A stretch of 40,184 nucleotides of DNA. It comes from Planctomycetaceae bacterium (GTDB lineage Bacteria; Planctomycetota; Phycisphaerae; Phycisphaerales; UBA1924). Both the position numbers and the translations under genes were made by a program. Below the pieces are notes generated by a model, which had not been told where the DNA came from, searched no databases, and saw nothing but the letters and a program-made list of their open reading frames with translations. Each line of letters starts with the position of its first letter. Position 1 is the stretch's first letter. The stretch spans positions 1-40,184 of the forward strand of contig JAIYDA010000064.1 in the NCBI GenBank assembly GCA_027487735.1, written 5' to 3'. Below are positions 21,650 to 30,595 of this stretch, piece after piece.

Positions 21650-23818
21650 TTACGGCTTCACCGAAAGCTCCGCCCGCCGCTGCGCATACTCCTCACGCAG
21701 CTTCTCCACAAACGTGCCCACCGCCATCGCTCCCAGGTCCTTCTCCGTGCCGCGCACGCGCACGCTCACGGTGCCCGCCTCGGCGTCGCGTGGGCCCACG
21801 ATTGCCATGTACGGAATCTTCTCGTCCGCCGCGACCTTCACCTTGCCTTGAATGCGGTCGTTGCTCGCATCGAGCCCTGCCCGCAGCCCAGCCGCCTTCA
21901 GCGCGTCATACACGCCGTGTGCATAGTCCGCGGTCTTCTCGCTGATGGGCATCACGCGCACCTGCTCGGGCGCGAGCCACAGCGGGAACGCCCCCGCAAA
22001 GTGCTCGATGAGCACGCCCGTGAAGCGCTCGAGGCTGCCGAAGGGCGCGCGGTGCAGCACCACGGGCTTTTTGCGGGTGTTGTCGGGCGCGATGTACTCG
22101 AGCCCGAAGCGAATCGCCATGTTGTAATCCACCTGCACGGTGCCAAGCTGCCACTCGCGACCGATGACGTCCTTCACCACGAAGTCGATCTTGGGGCCAT
22201 AGAACGCCGCTTCGCCGGGCTCTTCGGTAAAGGGCACGCCCAGGCTGCGGGCCGCGTCGCGGCAGGCCTGCTCGGCGCGGTCCCAGTTCTCGGTGGTGCC
22301 GGTGTACTTGTTGCTGTCGGGGTCGCGCAGGCCCACGCGCACGCGATACTGATTCATGTTCAGCGTGCCCAGCACGATCTTCACGAGGCTCAGGCACCCA
22401 CGAATCTCCGCCGCCACCTGCTCCTCGGTCATGAAGAGGTGCGCGTCGTCCTGCGTAAAGCCCCGCACGCGCGTCATGCCGTTCAGCTCGCCGCTCTGCT
22501 CCCAGCGATACACCGTGCCAAACTCCGCGAGTCGCAGGGGCAGGTCGCGATAGCTGCGCGGCGCGCTCGCATAAATCTTCGCGTGGTGCGGGCAGTTCAT
22601 GGGCTTGAGCATGTAGCCCTCGACGAGCTTGTCGTCGGGCAGCACCCGGCTGGGCTCGATGGTCTCCTTGCCCGTGCGCTCGTTCAGCGTGCGGGCCAGG
22701 TTCGCGCTCACGCCCTCCAGGCGGTTGGTCAGCTCCGCGCAGGTGCAGCCGCTCGCCATCAGCTTCTCGAACTCGTTGCGCTCCACGATCGGCGCATACT
22801 GGCTGTCCTTGTAATACGGAAAGTGTCCGCTGGTTTTGTACAGCTCCAGCTTGCCGATGTGGGGCGTGAAGACCTGGAAGTAGCCCTGCTTGCGCAGCTC
22901 TTCGCTGATAAACGCCATGAGCTCCTGGCGCATGATGCCGCCCGCGGGCGTCCACAGAATGAGGCCCTGGCCCACGTCCTCGTCGATGTGAAAGAGCCGC
23001 AGATTCTTGCCAATCACCTTGTGGTCGCGCTTGCTGGCTTCCTCGCGCTGCTTGAGATACTCGTCAAGCTCCGCCTGCGTGGCGAAGGCGGTGCCATACA
23101 CGCGCGTCAGGCGGTCGCTCTTCTCATCGCCATGCCAATAGCTGCTGGCGAGGCTGAGGCATTTGATGGCGCCGATGCGGCCCGTGCTGGGCACGTGCGG
23201 CCCGCGGCAAAGGTCTTCCCAGTCCTTGCCGGGCGTGCCTGTGGCGTAGAAGCTGAGCTGGGTACCCCGGCTCTCCGAGCCGGGAGTTTGCCCCATCGCC
23301 GCAAGCGCCCGCTCCGCATTGTCAATCTTGTACTTGCTTCCCTCGCGCTGCAGCTTCGCCATCCCCTCTTCCACGCTCAGGTCATACCGCGTGAACGCGC
23401 GATCCTCCGCGATGATCTTCTTCATCTCCGCTTCGATCGCCTCGAAGTCTCCCTCGCGCAGCGGGCGATTCTCCGGGAAGCGCATGTCGTAATAAAACTT
23501 GTCCTCCAGGGGCGGCCCATACACCAGCTGCACCCCCGGCACCACGCGCCCAATCGCCTCCGCCATGATGTGCGCCGCCGAGTGCCGCGTGAGATACAGC
23601 GCGTCCTTGCTGACGCTCCCGTCGCGCTGCTTATACGTCACGATCTCCAGCTTGCAGTCGTGCGTCAGCACCCGGCTGATGTCGCTCAGCTCGCCATCCA
23701 CCTTGCACCCAACCGCCGCCGCTGCAAGCTTCGGGCCGATCGCCGCCGCGACCTCCTTCGCCTGCACAGGGCCAGGGAACGACTTTGCAGAACCGTCGGG
23801 AAGAGTGATGGTGGGCAT
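21650..23818 (-). CDS. thrS: Threonyl-tRNA synthetase (with one in-frame REP insert)
   Basis: 722 residues, class II synthetase. An N-terminal TGS domain (1-60) is followed by a second additional domain with the editing-site HSAAH at 79-83. The catalytic core has WTPAGGIMRQEL, MNCPHHAKIYAS, LPLRLAEFGTVYRWEQSGELNGMTRVRGFTQDDAH, a DFVVKDVIGREWQLGTVQVDYN segment and the HRAPFGSLERF motif 3. The anticodon-binding domain begins at about 620 (APEQVRVMPI). The length is 60-80 residues above a typical ThrRS. Part of the excess is a loop at residues ~178-186 (TPGSESRGT), which is exactly a REP-like palindrome (23261-23285). It is the first gene of a possible unit with the ankyrin protein. Confidence 0.93.
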   Translation of the reverse strand: MPTITLPDGSAKSFPGPVQAKEVAAAIGPKLAAAAVGCKVDGELSDISRVLTHDCKLEIVTYKQRDGSVSKDALYLTRHSAAHIMAEAIGRVVPGVQLVYGPPLEDKFYYDMRFPENRPLREGDFEAIEAEMKKIIAEDRAFTRYDLSVEEGMAKLQREGSKYKIDNAERALAAMGQTPGSESRGTQLSFYATGTPGKDWEDLCRGPHVPSTGRIGAIKCLSLASSYWHGDEKSDRLTRVYGTAFATQAELDEYLKQREEASKRDHKVIGKNLRLFHIDEDVGQGLILWTPAGGIMRQELMAFISEELRKQGYFQVFTPHIGKLELYKTSGHFPYYKDSQYAPIVERNEFEKLMASGCTCAELTNRLEGVSANLARTLNERTGKETIEPSRVLPDDKLVEGYMLKPMNCPHHAKIYASAPRSYRDLPLRLAEFGTVYRWEQSGELNGMTRVRGFTQDDAHLFMTEEQVAAEIRGCLSLVKIVLGTLNMNQYRVRVGLRDPDSNKYTGTTENWDRAEQACRDAARSLGVPFTEEPGEAAFYGPKIDFVVKDVIGREWQLGTVQVDYNMAIRFGLEYIAPDNTRKKPVVLHRAPFGSLERFTGVLIEHFAGAFPLWLAPEQVRVMPISEKTADYAHGVYDALKAAGLRAGLDASNDRIQGKVKVAADEKIPYMAIVGPRDAEAGTVSVRVRGTEKDLGAMAVGTFVEKLREEYAQRRAELSVKP
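23261..23285 (-). repeat. REP-like palindrome in frame in thrS
   Basis: The hairpin CCCGGCTC-TCC-GAGCCGGG occupies 23266-23284 and is preceded on the plus strand by GGTACC. Its core (CGGCTC-TCC-GAGCCG) is that of the RAYT boundary repeat in leuS, whereas the GGGTACC foot is that of family B. It is decoded on the minus strand as TPGSESRGT, just before the LSFYATG segment of ThrRS. Confidence 0.8.
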
Positions 23819-23948
23819 GGTGGGCTCGGGGAATCAGGGGGGAAAGGGGTATCTTACCTTCCCGCCGGGCCTCGGCGCACCATCCCCACCAAAGCCGCTT
23901 TCACGGGTCTGCTCGCCTCACTTACCGCCGTGTTGCTGGGCTACCGCC

Positions 23949-25460
23949 CTACCCCCGCCAAGGCCCACGCACCGCGATCGTCAGCCCCGCGCTCTGCAGG
24001 TTCACAAACAGCGTCTGCCCATCGGGCGAGAAGCACGCGCCGGCAAACTCGCCCTCGTCCTCCATCGCGTTGCTTGCCAGCACGCTGCACGCACCCTGGG
24101 GCGTCACGCGGATCAGCCGGTTGCTGGGCATCTGCTGCTCGCCCGCGCCATCCTCGCACACGATGAGATCGCCCCACGGCGCAACCGTGATGTTGTCCGC
24201 GTTCTCGATCACGCTCGCGTCGTTGGGCTCGAGGAAGAGCTCCAGCCGCCCTTGCGCGAATGCCTCGTCGGCTTCCCCCTCATGTGCGCTGGGGGTGTAC
24301 TTCCAAAGCTGCCCGCGCTGCGCCTTGCCGCCCGTCGTCGCCGCGAAAAAGACGCACCCGGTGCCATGGTGCGCTTCCTCGCCCCACCACAGCCCTTCGC
24401 CCCGGGCAAAGCGAGCAGCACCGAGCGCGAACCCCCGCTTCCGCAGGTCGTCCTTGGGTGCTTCGATGTCGTCCAGGTCCACCCAGCGCACGTTCAGCGT
24501 CTCGCCCACCGCGATCGCGGGCTGCTGCGTCGCGAGCGGGTCGCCCTCCGCGCGATTGCCCGTATCCCGGCTGGGCCACCCCTCGATGACGAGGGCCTGC
24601 AATCGTCCCTTCGTGGTCGCAAGGTCGCCCGCCTTGGTGGGCTTGGTCGCGGGCACGAAGCGATAGAAAAGCCCATCCACGCGGTCCTCACTCAGGTACA
24701 CAATGCCCGTCCGCGGATCCACGCAGCAGGCCTCGTGCATGAAGCGACCCAGCGAACGCAAAGGCGTGGGCGCTGCGGGCGTGCGCGACATCGTCGCGGG
24801 CACTTCAAACACGTAGCCGTGGTTGAGCGTCGCGTGATTGTCGCCCACAACATCCGCGTCCTCTTCGCAGCTCAGCCAGCTGCCCCAGGGCGTGGGCCCG
24901 CCCGCACAGTTGCGGTTGGTGCCCGCGAGGCTGAGCCACTGGGCCTCGATGGCATTGGTCTGCGGGTTGTACACCATCGTGGTGACGCCCCCGAGCCCTG
25001 GGCGGGGCTCGCCCGCAGTGCTGTCGCCTTTGTCATAGAGCAAGCTCGCGTCGAACTTGCTCAGCAGTTCGTTCTTGCCGCCAAACGGGCCGTGCTTGAG
25101 CCAGGTGCTCTGATTCTCGTGGTTGCACAGCAGCAGCACCTTGCCGCCCTCGCCTGCGAAGGCCGCCATCGCGTCGGGCTTGCCCGGGCGGACGAGCCCG
25201 TCACTCATGGGCTCGCCCTGCCGCGCGAGGATCGTGTACGAGAACCCTGCGGGCAGATCGAGAATCCCCTTCGGGTCCTTCACGAGGGGGCCATACCCCG
25301 AGCCCGCAGCGGGCGATGCAAGCCGGGCGGCGAGTGCCGGGTCCGCCCGCAGCATCGCTGCCAAGCCCGCAAAGCCCAGCGAAAACGCCACGCCTTTGCG
25401 GAGAAAATCGCGGCGAGAAGCATCAATCCGGGGTGTGAGAGCATGGGTCATGACGAGCAT
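23949..25460 (-). CDS. PhoX-like (DUF839) Tat-exported protein, probable alkaline phosphatase
   Basis: 503 residues from ATG 25460. The N-terminus carries a twin-arginine signal (SRRDFLRKG, Arg16-Arg17, then a hydrophobic stretch and ALAARLA). The body has PhoX/DUF839 features: LCNHEN near the start, GLGGVTTMVYNPQ, CAGGPTPWGSWLSCEED, HGYVFEVPA, FMHEACCVDP and YLSEDRVDGLFYRFVP, then GEGLWWGEE, VIENADNITVAPWGDLIVCEDG and a final 'FVNLQSAG'. PhoX enzymes are Ca/Fe-dependent periplasmic phosphomonoesterases; metal and substrate are not proven here. A longer reading from ATG 25556 or 25535 would bury the Tat signal. Several kilobases away from the PhoBR-like pair, it may be part of the same phosphate response. 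Confidence 0.8.
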   Translation of the reverse strand: MLVMTHALTPRIDASRRDFLRKGVAFSLGFAGLAAMLRADPALAARLASPAAGSGYGPLVKDPKGILDLPAGFSYTILARQGEPMSDGLVRPGKPDAMAAFAGEGGKVLLLCNHENQSTWLKHGPFGGKNELLSKFDASLLYDKGDSTAGEPRPGLGGVTTMVYNPQTNAIEAQWLSLAGTNRNCAGGPTPWGSWLSCEEDADVVGDNHATLNHGYVFEVPATMSRTPAAPTPLRSLGRFMHEACCVDPRTGIVYLSEDRVDGLFYRFVPATKPTKAGDLATTKGRLQALVIEGWPSRDTGNRAEGDPLATQQPAIAVGETLNVRWVDLDDIEAPKDDLRKRGFALGAARFARGEGLWWGEEAHHGTGCVFFAATTGGKAQRGQLWKYTPSAHEGEADEAFAQGRLELFLEPNDASVIENADNITVAPWGDLIVCEDGAGEQQMPSNRLIRVTPQGACSVLASNAMEDEGEFAGACFSPDGQTLFVNLQSAGLTIAVRGPWRG

Positions 25461-25593
25461 TGTTCGACCGCGCCACGCGCCTCGTTGCTGTCGGCGGTGT
25501 TTAGGTAGAGTTTTGAGCGCAATCCCAATGTTCATTTCCGGAGGCTTTGCTCGCAATCGAGCCTATCGTTCACCTTGTCAGGTGATTGATGCC

Positions 25594-26118
25594 ATGCAAG
25601 CACTCCCCACTTCTCCGCTCGCTGCCCCGCGTTCCCCACGAGTTGATACTGCGCGCATCAAGCCCAGGCAGGTAGAACTCCATAGCCCTGCGGCTGCCCT
25701 AGCCGAGGCCCGCCGGCTTGCGGCGCTGGCCCGCGTTGGTCGGCTTCAGACGATGGGCAACTGGTCGCCCGGTACGGTGTTTGCCCACCTAGCCTGGTGG
25801 GTCGAGGCGATCGACAACGGCAAAATGCCCAAAGTGCCATGGTTTATCCGCCTGCTCGGTCCGCTTCTCAAGCGCAAACTCCTCGCGGGCACACCTGCAC
25901 CGGGGATGAGGATGCACGGTGCACCCACCGGCACCTTTGGTGACGAGCCCTGCGATCTGGAAGAGGGCCTCGCACGCTTTGAGCGCGCGATGAACCGGCT
26001 GGAGCGGCAACGCTTTCCCGAAAGGCACCCGGTCTTTGGTGCAATGAGCCCGCGCGAGTGGGTCGCGCTGCATCTCCGCCATGCAGAGCTGCACATGGGG
26101 TTTTTGCAAGAGGAGTAG
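25594..26118 (+). CDS. DUF1569 (DinB-like fold) protein
   Basis: 174 residues. Signatures are NWSPGTVFAHLAWWVEAIDNG, the central FGDEPCDLEEGLARFERAMNRL and the ending HPVFGAMSPREWVALHLRHAELHMGFLQ, all typical of DUF1569, a four-helix DinB-like family with conserved His residues that may bind metal. ATG 25594 has AGGTGA about 9 bp upstream; ATG 25531 with GGAGG nearby is an alternative but would add an unconserved stretch. It is divergent from the PhoX-like gene. Its role is unknown; in other planctomycetes such proteins are small cytoplasmic hypotheticals. Confidence 0.75.
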   Translation: MQALPTSPLAAPRSPRVDTARIKPRQVELHSPAAALAEARRLAALARVGRLQTMGNWSPGTVFAHLAWWVEAIDNGKMPKVPWFIRLLGPLLKRKLLAGTPAPGMRMHGAPTGTFGDEPCDLEEGLARFERAMNRLERQRFPERHPVFGAMSPREWVALHLRHAELHMGFLQEE

Positions 26119-26182
26119 CCGGAAGAGGTTGCAAGCGGAGTGCATCGTCCGGTGGTGCAGGCTGGTCGCCCTATGCTGCGTG

Positions 26183-27106
26183 ATGCACGATTTGCTTGTG
26201 GTGGCACTGGGAACGCTGGCGGGGTGTTTGCTGCTCGCGGGGGTGCTGCACGCGCTCCCCAAGGTGGGGCTCGGAAGCTTGGGGGCGAAGTGTGCCGAGG
26301 CTCCGCTGCTGGATGTGATTGTGTTCGTGCTCTGCCACGGGGGCATGGTGGCGGGCGTCGTGCTGGGCTGGCTTCGCGGGCCCGCGTGGGCGGGTAGCTG
26401 GGGCTGGGCGCTGGGTGAAGGCTCTGCGAGCCTTGCGGGCAGCGGGCTGGGGCTGGTTGCAGGGAGCGTGGGGCATTTGGTGGCGCTGTGGGCGTGGTGC
26501 CGGGTGCACGAGCTCTGGCACATCCGCGTCATGAAGCGGCCTCGCATCAAGGGCAGCCTCGCGAAGATTCTGTCCAGCGATGGCAAGGGCGGGCTGGCGG
26601 CGAGCTGGCGGAACTACCTCGGCGTGTGGTGGACGCTGTGGGCGGTGCCCATCTTTACCTTCATCCGCATCGGCGAGCTGACGGTGTATCCGATCGTGTC
26701 GCGTTTTGTGCGATTGCCGCGATACAGGGAGCGCGAGTGGGTGCGGGTGTCGCGCCAGAAGTTTGAGGGGCTGGTGGGTGCGGATCGCATCTGGTGCTTG
26801 TATTGCGATTGGATGACGGGCGTGTGGAGCCTGGGCAGTGAGATGCTGCGCAACATCGAGAGCTTTTGGTGCCCCATCCGGTTTGCGAGCGACGCGAAGT
26901 GCACGAACTGCGTGACCGACTTCCCTGATCTCGACGTCGACTGGGTTGCGGCGAATGGTCGCATCGAGGACGTCGCGGCGCTGATTGAAAAGAAGTATCC
27001 TGGGCCCACGCCGGTGCGCGGCGGGCCCAACAGCCACAGCACGCATCCAAGCCGGGGCACGGTGGTGCGGCTGACGGTGCGCGGCGAGGAGCGGCGAGGG
27101 GGGTAA
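26183..27106 (+). CDS. Membrane protein with paired cysteines, unknown function
   Basis: 307 residues, not recognised as a named family. It has predicted membrane segments at about 4-24, 43-63, 85-105 and 147-166. A soluble tail follows, with Cys205-x2-Cys208, Cys230 and Cys240-x2-Cys243, an arrangement that could hold zinc or form a small redox site. A His/Glu-rich stretch (CRVHELWHIRVMK) sits at the end of the third segment. The C-terminal 30 residues are Gly/Pro/Arg-rich. ATG 26183 starts directly at a hydrophobic segment. It is 64 bp downstream of the DUF1569 gene and may share its transcript. A purine-rich tract follows its stop. Confidence 0.6.
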   Translation: MHDLLVVALGTLAGCLLLAGVLHALPKVGLGSLGAKCAEAPLLDVIVFVLCHGGMVAGVVLGWLRGPAWAGSWGWALGEGSASLAGSGLGLVAGSVGHLVALWAWCRVHELWHIRVMKRPRIKGSLAKILSSDGKGGLAASWRNYLGVWWTLWAVPIFTFIRIGELTVYPIVSRFVRLPRYREREWVRVSRQKFEGLVGADRIWCLYCDWMTGVWSLGSEMLRNIESFWCPIRFASDAKCTNCVTDFPDLDVDWVAANGRIEDVAALIEKKYPGPTPVRGGPNSHSTHPSRGTVVRLTVRGEERRGG

Positions 27107-27667
27107 GGAGAGGGATAAAGGGAAGAAGGGATGGAGGGGGAAAGGGTTGTGGGGATTGTGGTTGCGCTGCTCAGCCGGTTTTCGGGGCGGGGGTCGCAAC
27201 CTGCGGCAACCCCACGCGTACAAATGAGTGGTCACTCGACCCGCGTCGCGCTTTGGCGACGTGCTGCCACGCCTTGGCTTTGGGCGCACTTCTTTGCGCT
27301 GCCTTGTGGTGTGGTCTCCTGTGTGTGTCGGACATTTTATGTTGGGTTGACGTTGACCGTTTCGCGTTGGGGGTCGGGCCTTGGCGTTCGCAGTGATTCT
27401 CCGGGGATGGAGCGCGCGCTGCGGGCGTGCTTGCGGTGCGGGCACGCTTGTCGTGTGTTGCCTCTGGTGGGGGTGTGCGCGGCGGGCGACGGAGAGCGTG
27501 GGCAAAGCCCTGGCGCGGCGTGCGCCGGGGCTTTGCCCGGGAAGTGCGATGGCATGGACTTTCGCAACTTGGGAACCTCGCCCTGCGATGAGGAGTTGCT
27601 CGCAATCTTGCGCGGCTGGGCATTTGGTGGGCGGCAGGTTGAAAGGCCACAACGAAAGGCAACAACG
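27107..27667. other. 561-bp intergenic region upstream of the dockerin-tailed protein
   Basis: I see no reliable gene. The region opens with a purine-rich tract (about 27107-27155) and holds a very strong hairpin at 27500-27538. An open frame continues upstream of the next gene, but its translation looks random (Cys/Arg-rich) before the signal peptide at 27668. The Shine-Dalgarno GAAAGG lies about 10 bp before that ATG. Confidence 0.5.
27500..27538. repeat. Long perfect hairpin (17-bp stem)
   Basis: The arms at 27500-27516 and 27522-27538 (outer part GGGCAAAGCCC paired with GGGCTTTGCCC) have one G-T pair and a 5-nt loop. There is no T-tract on either side, so it is not a standard terminator. 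It resembles an isolated REP-like palindrome and could also be a regulatory RNA structure about 130 nt upstream of the secreted-protein gene. Confidence 0.7.
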
Positions 27668-29356
27668 ATGAAGCTGATCTCTTCGATGGGTGTCGTGGGT
27701 GGTGCGATGCTGTTGTGCGCGAGCCCGGTGTGCGCGCAGACGGGCAGCTTTGTGGTGCCCGTGGAGCGCGTCGTGGGGTTCGGTGAGCTGCCGCCTTCAT
27801 TTGTTGATGGCGAGCCCGTCGTGCAGTCGCTTGCGCCCGCGGGAGGCATGGCGGTGCGAGTGAGCGACTCGATGACGCGGGATTTGTACGTCTTTGAGCG
27901 TCCGGGCGCACCGCGCGCAACGCCCCTCACGGTTGGTGCTCCGGTGCTCGGGCAGCCTGGGCTGTTCATCCACTCGTTTGCGCAAGAGCACCTCGATGCG
28001 AACGGCACGCTGCGGGCGCGGCTCACGCTGCGCGATGCCTCGGGCACGCCCCCGCAGATTGGCGTGGTGGAGTTGCCACAGACTGGGCCCGCGAGGCTGC
28101 TGCTTGCCTCGGGCAGCATCGCGCCGGCGGTTGCGGGGGCAACGATTGCGCCGTCTGTCATTCCGCTGCACGCGACATCTCGCGATGGGTGGGTGCGCGT
28201 GCTGACGCGGATTGCGGGGCCCTCGATCGATGGCGCGAATGATCGCGTGCTCTATGCGGTGTCGCCCCAGGGTGAGGCGACGCTGCTGGCGCGGTCGGGC
28301 GATCGCGTGGGTGGCTGGGGCCAGTCGTGGGCGATCACGCTGCCCGCGGTGAGCGTCGCGAACCCGCAGATCACGCACGATGCGATTGCGATGGGCGAGG
28401 GCGTGACGCTGTTTCAGAGCGACGTGCGCGACATCTCGGGTGCGGTGCGCACATTCCGTTGGCACCATGCGGCGCCGGGGCGGGCTCCCACTGCGCTCAT
28501 TCGCGAGGATGGCACGGTGCTGGGTATGGACGCGCTCGCGGTCGTGTCGCAGCTTGTGGTGTGTGGGGCGCGTGAGGATGGGCGGTTGGTGTTTGTGGCG
28601 CAGGGGCGTGACGCGCGGCAGGGAGACTTGTCGGTTGCGTATGCAGCGACCGTGACGGCGGAGGGGCTGACGTATCGCGAGCTCGCGCGCACCGGGCAGC
28701 CTGTGGTGGGCATTCCGGGTGGATACAGCGTGACGAGCCTTCTGTGGGGCCTGAGCAACGCGACGCAGTCGTTGCTGGGCGACGCGCTGCTCCTGGCGAC
28801 CGTGAGCAATCCGACCATTCCCAGCTTGCCCGTGCTGCTACGGGCGCGCGCGGGTCAGCCCCCGGAGGTTGTGGTTTCGAGCGGGTTTACTCGTGTGGGC
28901 AACGACACGATCGACACGATCAGTGACCTCGTGACCAACGACGAGGGGCAGGCGATCCTGCTCGCGCGCGTGGGCGGGCGGCAGATGGTGCTGGGATATG
29001 ACCCGCAGCGGGGCGTGCAGACCCTTGGATCTGGCGCTCTCCCGACGTTCTTTGGTTTGGCTCGAACTGGCTATGGGCTCGTCACAGCACCCACGACCGC
29101 GGATGGGCGGTTCGTGGTGTCGCAGTATGCGGATGGGGCGTACTTGGTGGATGTGGCGCCGTGCTCGGACGTGGACTTTGACAACGACGGCATCTTTCCG
29201 AGCGACAACGACTTGGTGGCGCTGCTGAGCGTGCTCGCGGGAGGCGAGTGCGCAACGTGCGATGACATCGATTTCAATGGCGACGGCATCTTCCCCAGCG
29301 ATGAAGACCTCGCGGCGTATTTGCGGGTGCTGGCGGGTGGGGTGGGGTGTGGGTGA
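27668..29356 (+). CDS. Secreted protein with a C-terminal double dockerin-like tail
   Basis: 562 residues. The signal peptide is MKLISSMGVVGGAMLLCASPVCA, cut before QTG. The body is rich in beta-strand and Gly, with repeated VLGxPGLF/LYVFERPG-like pieces, perhaps a beta-propeller or the tandem-repeat surface proteins frequent in Planctomycetes; no enzyme motif is seen. The C-terminus is SDVDFDNDGIFPSDNDL..LAGG followed by DDIDFNGDGIFPSDEDL..LAGGVGCG. These are two Asp-rich Ca-binding loops with flanking Cys (ECATC), a tail widespread in Phycisphaerae and related to dockerin type I. The tail is probably a surface-attachment or sorting signal (inference). The length upstream of 27668 is unlikely to be translated. 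Confidence 0.75.
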   Translation: MKLISSMGVVGGAMLLCASPVCAQTGSFVVPVERVVGFGELPPSFVDGEPVVQSLAPAGGMAVRVSDSMTRDLYVFERPGAPRATPLTVGAPVLGQPGLFIHSFAQEHLDANGTLRARLTLRDASGTPPQIGVVELPQTGPARLLLASGSIAPAVAGATIAPSVIPLHATSRDGWVRVLTRIAGPSIDGANDRVLYAVSPQGEATLLARSGDRVGGWGQSWAITLPAVSVANPQITHDAIAMGEGVTLFQSDVRDISGAVRTFRWHHAAPGRAPTALIREDGTVLGMDALAVVSQLVVCGAREDGRLVFVAQGRDARQGDLSVAYAATVTAEGLTYRELARTGQPVVGIPGGYSVTSLLWGLSNATQSLLGDALLLATVSNPTIPSLPVLLRARAGQPPEVVVSSGFTRVGNDTIDTISDLVTNDEGQAILLARVGGRQMVLGYDPQRGVQTLGSGALPTFFGLARTGYGLVTAPTTADGRFVVSQYADGAYLVDVAPCSDVDFDNDGIFPSDNDLVALLSVLAGGECATCDDIDFNGDGIFPSDEDLAAYLRVLAGGVGCG

Positions 29357-29416
29357 AGAAAATGGAAGGGGTGGAGGGAAGTAGGGACGGAGGGATGGAG
29401 TGGGGGCCTTGCGTGC

Positions 29417-30595
29417 TTACTGCAGGCTCACTGGCATCACCACATAGACAAAGTCGCTGCCGCTGCGCATCACGCCGGGCTTGCCGGGGGCTTTGAGCTC
29501 CATGATGACCTGGTTGTCTTCGAGGACCTTGAGGGCATCGACGATGAAGGTGGGGTTGAAGCCGATCTCCAGATCGTCGCCCACGTAGTCGGCGAGGTTG
29601 ACGCGGACTTTGGCCTCGCCTTGCTCGGGGGCGCGGCTGGTGAGCTCGAGCTGCTTGTCCTTCGCGTTAAACAGCATGCGCACGCCGCGGCTTTCTTCGT
29701 TCGTGAGCAGGGCGGCGCGGCGGACGGCGCTGGCGAGCACGTCGCGGTCGAAGGTGACCTTCTTGTCGTGGTCCTTGGGGATGACATCTTCGTAGGGGGG
29801 GAAGCTGCCATCGACGAGGTTCGACACGAGCACCGCGCGGCCCGGGCTGGCGGCGGTGCCGAAGCTGAAGAGAATCTGCGCGTCGGTCACGGCGATCTGC
29901 ACGGGCTCGTCGTGGCTGCCGATGAGGCGCTGGAGCATGTGCAGGGCCTTGCTAGGAACGATGCAGCTCATGCCCTTGGCGTCCTTGTCGGCGCCGGTGA
30001 GGTTCGCGCGGGCGAGGGCGAGGCGGCGGCCATCGGTGGCGACCATCTCGAGGCGCTTGCCGTCGCGCTTGAGGAGCACGCCGTTGATTGCGTAGCGGCT
30101 GCTCTCGCGTGCGGTGGCGAAGATGGTGCGTGCGACGAGGGTGGCAAGGCTCGCGCTGGGGTGGGTGATGAAGGCCTTGGCCTTGGGGGTGTCGCCCGTG
30201 CCCGAGACCATCGCCTGGAAGTCGGGGATGGGTGGGAAGTCGTTGGCGGGGTAACCAAAGACCTTGAAGTGGGCGTCCTGGCCTTTGATGTGCACGGCGT
30301 CGCCGTCGAGCTCGAGGGTGAGGGTGGGCTCGCCATCCTCGGCGGAGACGATCTGCTTGAGCTTGTCTGCGGGGATGAGGGCCTCGCCCGGCTGGTGGAC
30401 ATCGACCTGGCTGAGGCTGATGCGCAGGGCGATCTCGGCGTCGGTGGCGGAGAGGGTGACCTCGCCCGCGCCGTTGGCCTTGCTGGCGGAGATCTTGACG
30501 CATTGCAACTGCGGGCGCGGCGAGCGCTGCGCCACCGCACCGGAAACGAGATTGATTGCGTCCATCAGGGCGCCGCGATCGCAGATGACTTTCAT
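29417..30595 (-). CDS. dnaN: DNA polymerase III beta sliding clamp
   Basis: 392 residues; the three tandem clamp domains that form the ring around DNA. It starts MKVICDRGALMDAINLVSGAVA. Domain landmarks include TLSATDAEIALR and IPADKLKQIVS, then FGYPANDFPPIP, AINGVLLKRDGKRLEMVATDGRRLA in domain 2, SFPPYEDVIP between domains 2 and 3, and FVYVVMPVSLQ at the end, where clamps carry the protein-binding cleft. It is not accompanied by dnaA, recF or gyrB here. It is convergent with the dockerin-tailed gene and divergent from transketolase. ATG 30595 gives the canonical first strand. Confidence 0.95.
   Translation of the reverse strand: MKVICDRGALMDAINLVSGAVAQRSPRPQLQCVKISASKANGAGEVTLSATDAEIALRISLSQVDVHQPGEALIPADKLKQIVSAEDGEPTLTLELDGDAVHIKGQDAHFKVFGYPANDFPPIPDFQAMVSGTGDTPKAKAFITHPSASLATLVARTIFATARESSRYAINGVLLKRDGKRLEMVATDGRRLALARANLTGADKDAKGMSCIVPSKALHMLQRLIGSHDEPVQIAVTDAQILFSFGTAASPGRAVLVSNLVDGSFPPYEDVIPKDHDKKVTFDRDVLASAVRRAALLTNEESRGVRMLFNAKDKQLELTSRAPEQGEAKVRVNLADYVGDDLEIGFNPTFIVDALKVLEDNQVIMELKAPGKPGVMRSGSDFVYVVMPVSLQ

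Noticed and set aside
21632-24166. 844-residue plus-strand open frame opposite thrS
   Set aside because: Shadow of thrS; no motif.
27500-27538. Rho-independent terminator
   Set aside because: Strong stem but no run of T on either strand.
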